From JACDCY01 sp964350145 (GTDB taxonomy: Bacteria > Gemmatimonadota > Gemmatimonadetes > Gemmatimonadales > Gemmatimonadaceae), in the NCBI GenBank assembly GCA_964350145.1, contig CAYGJL010000001.1:58551-122550 (forward strand): 64,000 nucleotides of DNA, written 5' to 3'. Numbering within the stretch: the first letter of the stretch is position 1; each line of letters starts with the position of its first letter. The notes beneath the pieces are model-generated. The model did not search any database, was not told the DNA's origin, and worked only from the letters and a program-made list of their open reading frames with translations. Positions 59,799 to 64,000 of the stretch are shown one piece after another. Both the position numbers and the translations under genes were made by a program.

Positions 59799-60792
59799 CC
59801 CTCACCAGGTGAAATGCGTCGTACGCGTCGATCACTTCCGCGGGCGTAGCGGTGGCGGCGCCCAGCTTTCCGACTTCTACGCCGGCGGCGAAGTTGGCTA
59901 TGACCGACGCTTCAGCGGGCGTCGCGCCCGCGGCCATAGTGGTCGCGAGATACGCGGTCACGGTGTCGCCCGCGCCCACGACGTCGTATACCTCGCGCGC
60001 GGTCGTCGGCACCCGGCCTACCTCGCCATCGTCGGAGATCAGAACCATTCCCTGTTCACCGAGCGTAAGCAGTAAGTGTTCCACGCCGAGCCGCTTGAGG
60101 CTGGCGGGCAACGCTTCGGGATGCTCGATGTCCACGTCCGCGCCGAGCGCGGCCTCGAGCTCGCGGCGATTCGGCTTGAACACCGTGGCGCCGCGGTACG
60201 AGAAGAAGTTCCTGTACTTGGGATCGACGATCACGGGGATCGCGACGAGTCCGGCCGCGTCGATGGCGGCGCGGATGACGGCGGGCGCGAGCAGCCCCTT
60301 GTTGTAATCTTCCAGCACGACGGCGTCGGCGCTCTCGACCGCCGCGCGCACGCGCTCGACGATCCGCTCGATCTCCGCCTCGGTCAGCTCGGCGTCTTCC
60401 TCTTCGTCGAACCGCACCATCTGCTGCGACCTGGCGATTACGCGCGTCTTGGTCGTGGTGCGGCGCTCGACTTCGACGAGCCCGCGCGTTTCGGCGTCGA
60501 TCGACGCCAGCATCTCCTTGATCAGCCGCCCGCCATCGTCCGCGCCGATTGCCGCGACGAGCTCGCAGGTGGCGCCGACTGCCATGACGTTCTGCGCGAC
60601 GTTCGCGGCGCCGCCGAGCGCCAGGCGCCGCTCGCGCACGCGCACGACGGGCACGGGCGCTTCGGGGGAGATTCGCTCGACGTCACCCTGGAGGTACACG
60701 TCCAGCATGGCGTCGCCCACGATTGCTACCCGCTGATCTGCAGCGGCTTGCAGTAGTCCCACCAAGCGATCGCGCGAAATGGTCTCGATCAT
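59785..60792 (-). CDS. rfaE1: D-glycero-beta-D-manno-heptose-7-phosphate kinase (HldE N-domain type)
   Basis: A 335-residue PfkB-family kinase. RISPEAPVPVVRV and LGGAANVAQNVMAVGA are typical of RfaE/HldE, VVLEDYNKGLL follows, and the DVVGAGDTVTAYLA anion-hole motif with catalytic Asp is near the end. The adenylyltransferase half of bifunctional HldE is absent, so it must be a separate protein. It supplies activated heptose for LPS core or a heptose-containing glycan. The ATG at 60792 starts the homology; upstream frame is spurious. Confidence 0.9.
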   Translation of the reverse strand: MIETISRDRLVGLLQAAADQRVAIVGDAMLDVYLQGDVERISPEAPVPVVRVRERRLALGGAANVAQNVMAVGATCELVAAIGADDGGRLIKEMLASIDAETRGLVEVERRTTTKTRVIARSQQMVRFDEEEDAELTEAEIERIVERVRAAVESADAVVLEDYNKGLLAPAVIRAAIDAAGLVAIPVIVDPKYRNFFSYRGATVFKPNRRELEAALGADVDIEHPEALPASLKRLGVEHLLLTLGEQGMVLISDDGEVGRVPTTAREVYDVVGAGDTVTAYLATTMAAGATPAEASVIANFAAGVEVGKLGAATATPAEVIDAYDAFHLVRDAVV

Positions 60793-60830
60793 CGTGCGGT
60801 TGAAGCTAACAGCTTCGAGATGCCTGAGCC

Positions 60831-60960
60831 CGGGGTGGCGGGCGGGCCGGGTATCCCATTTCGGCGCTACGCTCGCGCCGGGGACGTTAGCGGTTGAGAT
60901 ATTCAGGTGGTGCGAGCTAACACGCGCCTGCATGGGACACCCGGCCCGCCCGCCACACCG
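60831..60960. repeat. Long inverted repeat (28-bp arms, two mismatches) in an intergenic spacer
   Basis: The arms at 60831-60858 and 60933-60960 (GGCGGGCGGGCCGGGT and its complement at the core) are separated by 74 bases. That loop itself contains complementary GTTAGC/GCTAAC. A small perfect hairpin (GAAGCTAACAGCTTC, 60812-60826) precedes it. The element fills the 188-base gap between the epimerase and kinase genes on the - strand. It could be a palindromic REP/MITE-like element or an attenuator. Confidence 0.75.
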
Positions 60961-60980
60961 GCTCCCGTGCCTCGCGCTAT

Positions 60981-62042
60981 CTAACCCCCCGCTTCGCTCG
61001 CGGCCGCTAGCTCGAACCCCAATATCTCGTCCACGATCTGGTCGAGCGAGCGGGTGATCGTCCACTCGGGGAAATGGGCCTTGAGTTTCGAGAGATCAGA
61101 TATGTAGCAAATGTGGTCGCCCGTGCGATTCTGCTCGTCGTACTCCCAGCGAACCGGGCGCCCTAGCCGGCTTTCGAGCATCGCGAAGCACTCGAGCACC
61201 GACGCGCTGTTGTCGCGCCCGCCGCCCAGGTTATAGACCTCGCCGGGACGCGGATTCGCGGCGAACGCGTCGAAAGCCGAAACCACATCCGCGCTGTGGA
61301 TCTGGTCCCGCACCTGCTTGCCCTTGTAGCCGAACACGCGGTACGTGTCGCCACGCGCGGCGACCTTGGCCAGGTAACTGAGAAAGCCGTGCAGCTCCAC
61401 ACCGGAATGGTTGGGGCCGGTGAGACACCCGCCGCGGAAGATCCCGGTCTTCAGCCCGTAGTAGCGGCCGTATTCCTGCGCCATCACGTCCGCGGCGACC
61501 TTGGACGCGCCGAATAGCGAGTGCAGGCACTGATCTATCCGGCAGGACTCGCTGATGCCGTTGAAGTCCGCGGGTCGCGCGTAATCCCAGCGCGTCTCCT
61601 TCTCGACCAGCGGCAGCTCGTTCGGCGCGTCGCCGTACACCTTGTTCGTGCTCATGAAGATGAACACGGCTTCCGGCGCATGCTGCCGCGTGGCCTCGAG
61701 CAGGTTCAGTGTGCCGACGGCGTTCACGTCGAAATCATCGAGCGGGATCGCGCCCGCCCTGTCGTGCGATGGCTGCGCGGCGCAATGAACGACCAGATCG
61801 AACCGATGCGTACGAAAAAACTCCAGCACCGTGGCGCGATCGCGGATGTCGATCGTGTGGTGGGTGAAGTTCGACGTCGCGGCCTGCAGCCGCCGGAGAT
61901 TCCACAGCGTGTCGCCTTTCTCGCCGAAGAACTCGCGCCGCATGTTGTTGTCCATGCCGTGGACTTCGTGCCCGGCCTTGTCGTAGTGCTCGACTGCCTC
62001 CGACCCGATGAGTCCGCTGCTGCCAGTTACCAGAACTTTCAT
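60981..62042 (-). CDS. NAD-dependent epimerase related to CDP-paratose/tyvelose 2-epimerase
   Basis: A 353-residue extended SDR starting at ATG 62042 with TGSSGLIGSEAVEHY. It has HCAAQPSHDRA, MSTNKVYGDAPNELPL and RGGCLTGPNHSGVELHGFLSYL, which mark the CDP-paratose 2-epimerase-like group. At the usual YxxxK site the sequence reads SLFGASK, so Phe stands in the Tyr position. I believe this is shared by relatives, but I could not check. It probably epimerises a nucleotide sugar for the same glycan as the adjacent transferases. Confidence 0.82.
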   Translation of the reverse strand: MKVLVTGSSGLIGSEAVEHYDKAGHEVHGMDNNMRREFFGEKGDTLWNLRRLQAATSNFTHHTIDIRDRATVLEFFRTHRFDLVVHCAAQPSHDRAGAIPLDDFDVNAVGTLNLLEATRQHAPEAVFIFMSTNKVYGDAPNELPLVEKETRWDYARPADFNGISESCRIDQCLHSLFGASKVAADVMAQEYGRYYGLKTGIFRGGCLTGPNHSGVELHGFLSYLAKVAARGDTYRVFGYKGKQVRDQIHSADVVSAFDAFAANPRPGEVYNLGGGRDNSASVLECFAMLESRLGRPVRWEYDEQNRTGDHICYISDLSKLKAHFPEWTITRSLDQIVDEILGFELAAASEAGG

Positions 62043-62059
62043 GCTGTCAGAATCATGGA

Positions 62060-62872
62060 TTAACCGACGCGCACCGGCGTCGGCGGCGTCTCGCTCCCGC
62101 GCCCGAACCGCTTGATGCCGGTGATCTCTCCCGCGAGCAGGAAAAGGTACAGCGGGTTGAGGTACAGGTACCGCTTCCACAGCCGGCGCGGCTCCTGTCC
62201 GAGCCGGAACAGCCATTCCAAACCCGACTGCTGCATCCAGCCGGGCGCCTGCGGGATCGCTCCGGCGTGAAAATCGAACGCGGCTCCGACGGCCACGAGC
62301 GGAAGTCCGATCAGCTCGGCGTTCTCGTACGCCCAGATCTCCTGCCGCGGACAGCCGAGCCCGGCGAACACGATCCCCGCGCCGCTCTGCCGTATCTCCG
62401 ACGCAATGGCAGCCTGCTCGGCCTCCGACAGCGTCCGAAACGCGGACGGCTTCGATCCGGCGACGATCAACCGCGGAAACTTGCGCCGCAGGTTTTCTGT
62501 CAGCGGCGTAAGTATCTCGGTCCTGCTGCCGTACAGAAATATCGGAATTCCTTCGTCGGTGGCGCGCGCGCAGACGGCCAGCATGAAGTCCGGTCCGTAC
62601 ACGCGATTTCTCAGCCTGACTCCGTGCCGCCAGCCGAGCGCCCAGCGAACCGGCTGTCCGTCAGGAAGCACCAGGTCGAGCTCGTTGAGGCGGTGTCTGT
62701 GTTCCGGGTCGAGGACCCCTTCCATCACGCTGTGCACTGCGGAGCAGCTCACGGTCAGCGCTCGCCGCTCGCGCGCGGCTTCTATCACGAGCTCGACCGC
62801 GGCATCGGCCTCGAGCGGGCTGACTCCGACCCCGAGAATCGGCAGCTTCTCTCGCGCGGCACCGGCGGTCAG
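62060..62872 (-). CDS. WecG/TagA/CpsF-family glycosyltransferase
   Basis: About 270 residues. PILGVGVSPLEADAAVELVI begins the domain, LPDGQPVRWALGWRHG and RVYGPDFMLAVC carry the catalytic Asp region, and FAGLGCPRQEIWAYEN is the family's PxQE block. These enzymes add the second sugar (such as ManNAcA or ManNAc) to a lipid-linked primer. No ATG, GTG or TTG lies at the expected start; a CTG at 62872 overlapping the previous stop (CTGA) fits best. The open frame upstream lies within the preceding gene and looks spurious. Confidence 0.85.
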   Translation of the reverse strand: MTAGAAREKLPILGVGVSPLEADAAVELVIEAARERRALTVSCSAVHSVMEGVLDPEHRHRLNELDLVLPDGQPVRWALGWRHGVRLRNRVYGPDFMLAVCARATDEGIPIFLYGSRTEILTPLTENLRRKFPRLIVAGSKPSAFRTLSEAEQAAIASEIRQSGAGIVFAGLGCPRQEIWAYENAELIGLPLVAVGAAFDFHAGAIPQAPGWMQQSGLEWLFRLGQEPRRLWKRYLYLNPLYLFLLAGEITGIKRFGRGSETPPTPVRVG

Positions 62873-63909
62873 ACGAGCTCCCGGTACGCCTTCATCGTCA
62901 GATCGGCGGTGTTCGCCCAGGTGAATTCCGCGGCCCGCCGGCGGCCGGCGGCTACAAGCGTATCCCGCTCCGCGATCGCGCGCTCCAGCCCCTCGGCGAT
63001 GTCTTCGACGTCGAGCGGATCTACGAGTACTGCCGCTCCGCCCGTCACTTCCGGGAGCGCCGCAGTGTTTGCGGCGACGACGGGCGCGCCCGCCGCCATC
63101 GCCTCGAGCGCGGGGAGCCCGAACCCTTCGTGCAGCGACGGGATCGCGAGACACGCGGCACCGGCATACAGCCGCCGCAACTCAACGTCGCTGACCTTGC
63201 CGAGTTTCCGCACGAACGTGTCGCCGAACTCGACGCGCCCCCAACTGTCGGCGCCGGCGGTCACGAGGATGTGCGGATGTCCGCGCGCGCGCAGGATCGC
63301 GACCGCCTGCTCCAGCCGCTCCAGATTTTTGCGCGGCTGCTCGGAGCCGATGAACAGGACGTACGGCTCCGCGACCGGCGGCGTGCTCGCGACGGGCTCG
63401 AAGAACATCGGGTTGACACCGAGGGGCGTAACGCGCAGCCGCTCTGCCGGAACGCCGAACAGGCGCTCGACGTCGTCCGCGGTGTCCTGTGAGTTGCACA
63501 GCACGCGGTCGGCGACGCGCGCCATCCGCCGCTGCGCGTGGCGCGCGTGCCCGCGCGTGAGCCTCGACATGAGCTCGGGATTCAGCCAGGGGACGAGGTC
63601 GTGGATCATGACCACGATCGGAATACGGCCGTGCGCGAGTGGTCCCCGCAGGCCCGGACAGTGATAAATGTCGGCACCAGTCGCCTCGGCGCGCATGCGG
63701 CCGAGCGCTGGATGCCAGACGAGATCAACTCCGAGGGTGATGAAGTGCCGCCGCAGAGTCCCGCGCTTCTGGGTCTGGCCTCCGCCGATCTCGACCACAT
63801 CGACGTCGCCGCGCGCCCGCAGCGCCGCTGTAAGCTGGCGGCCGTAGCGCGAGATGCCGCCATCGGGCTGCCGCTGATAAGTGGCATCAAACGCGATTCT
63901 TAGGGACAC
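62869..63909 (-). CDS. Glycosyltransferase family 4
   Basis: A 346-residue GT-B enzyme. ATYQRQPDGGISRYGRQL near the start and HDLVPWLNPE are typical of mannosyltransferase-like GT4s. FIGSEQPRKNLERLEQAV and PSLHEGFGLPALEAMAAGAPVVA are the donor-binding blocks with the E-x7-E motif. It starts with GTG at 63909. It is coupled to the WecG/TagA gene by a four-base overlap. Confidence 0.9.
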   Translation of the reverse strand: MSLRIAFDATYQRQPDGGISRYGRQLTAALRARGDVDVVEIGGGQTQKRGTLRRHFITLGVDLVWHPALGRMRAEATGADIYHCPGLRGPLAHGRIPIVVMIHDLVPWLNPELMSRLTRGHARHAQRRMARVADRVLCNSQDTADDVERLFGVPAERLRVTPLGVNPMFFEPVASTPPVAEPYVLFIGSEQPRKNLERLEQAVAILRARGHPHILVTAGADSWGRVEFGDTFVRKLGKVSDVELRRLYAGAACLAIPSLHEGFGLPALEAMAAGAPVVAANTAALPEVTGGAAVLVDPLDVEDIAEGLERAIAERDTLVAAGRRRAAEFTWANTADLTMKAYRELV

Positions 63910-64000
63910 GGTGGGGGAAGCTAACGCGTTCCGGGCTGTCGGACCGAGGACTGAGGACCCTTGCGGCCTCAGGACTAACGGCCATCGCGGATCGGCGATT
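63910..64000. other. Right-edge intergenic sequence
   Basis: These 91 bases contain GCTAAC and an imperfect GAGGACTGAGGACC repeat with CCTCAGGACTAACGG. I see no coding frame that can be supported before the window ends. Confidence 0.4.

Overview
The window is GC-rich, uses many GTG starts and packs genes with ATGA/GTGA overlaps. It carries outer-membrane glycan machinery: a Wza-type exporter, three Wzi-like proteins, dTDP-sugar genes and a heptose-phosphate kinase. It is therefore a chromosomal segment of a diderm (Gram-negative) bacterium. The overall style fits an uncultured environmental lineage such as Gemmatimonadota, but the sequence does not prove this. Essentially the whole window is one large surface-polysaccharide locus, interrupted by toxin-antitoxin (TA) debris.

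1-33.8 kb, all on the + strand: a long operon-like run. It opens with five genes in the order of the Campylobacter legionaminic-acid branch: NeuC/LegG, PtmE, a Gfo/Idh oxidoreductase, a CMP-sugar synthetase and a PtmA-like SDR. A glycosyltransferase, an epimerase and an unusual acyl-modification cassette follow: acyl carrier protein, PhyH-methyltransferase fusion, FkbH, GNAT, and MaoC-SDR fusion. Next come HisH and HisF with two different N-acetyl-sugar amidotransferases (amidino-sugar formation), an EpsG-like polymerase, more glycosyltransferases, deacetylases, AsnB, two DegT-type aminotransferases, a small phosphoglycosyl transferase and a split transketolase. My reading is a nonulosonic-acid glycan carrying amidino and possibly glyceryl or methylglyceryl groups.

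33.8-39.8 kb: rfbC-rfbA-rfbB on the - strand (no rfbD in the window), divergent from a large polyprenyl-phosphate sugar transferase. A Wzi-like gene is convergent to the latter.

39.8-48.7 kb: a rearranged zone. It holds a truncated epimerase copy, a wrecked deacetylase, a 100-N scaffold gap flanked by a 55-bp identical overlap (probably an assembly artefact), a 309-bp perfect tandem duplication over the 5' end of the Wzx flippase gene, and several whole or broken TA genes (Phd-like, RelE-like, HTH/PIN, DUF2442, TacA/TacT).

48.7-64 kb: a second assembly and export set. It has a Wzi-like gene, an O-antigen ligase/polymerase, Wzz and Wza, then tRNA-Val, tRNA-Met, a 7-bp repeat array and an MntA/HepT pair. 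After these come a third Wzi-like gene, a DUF2279 protein, a heptose-phosphate kinase, an epimerase, a WecG/TagA transferase and a GT4. With two phosphoglycosyl transferases and two polymerase candidates, at least two glycan assembly lines seem to coexist here.
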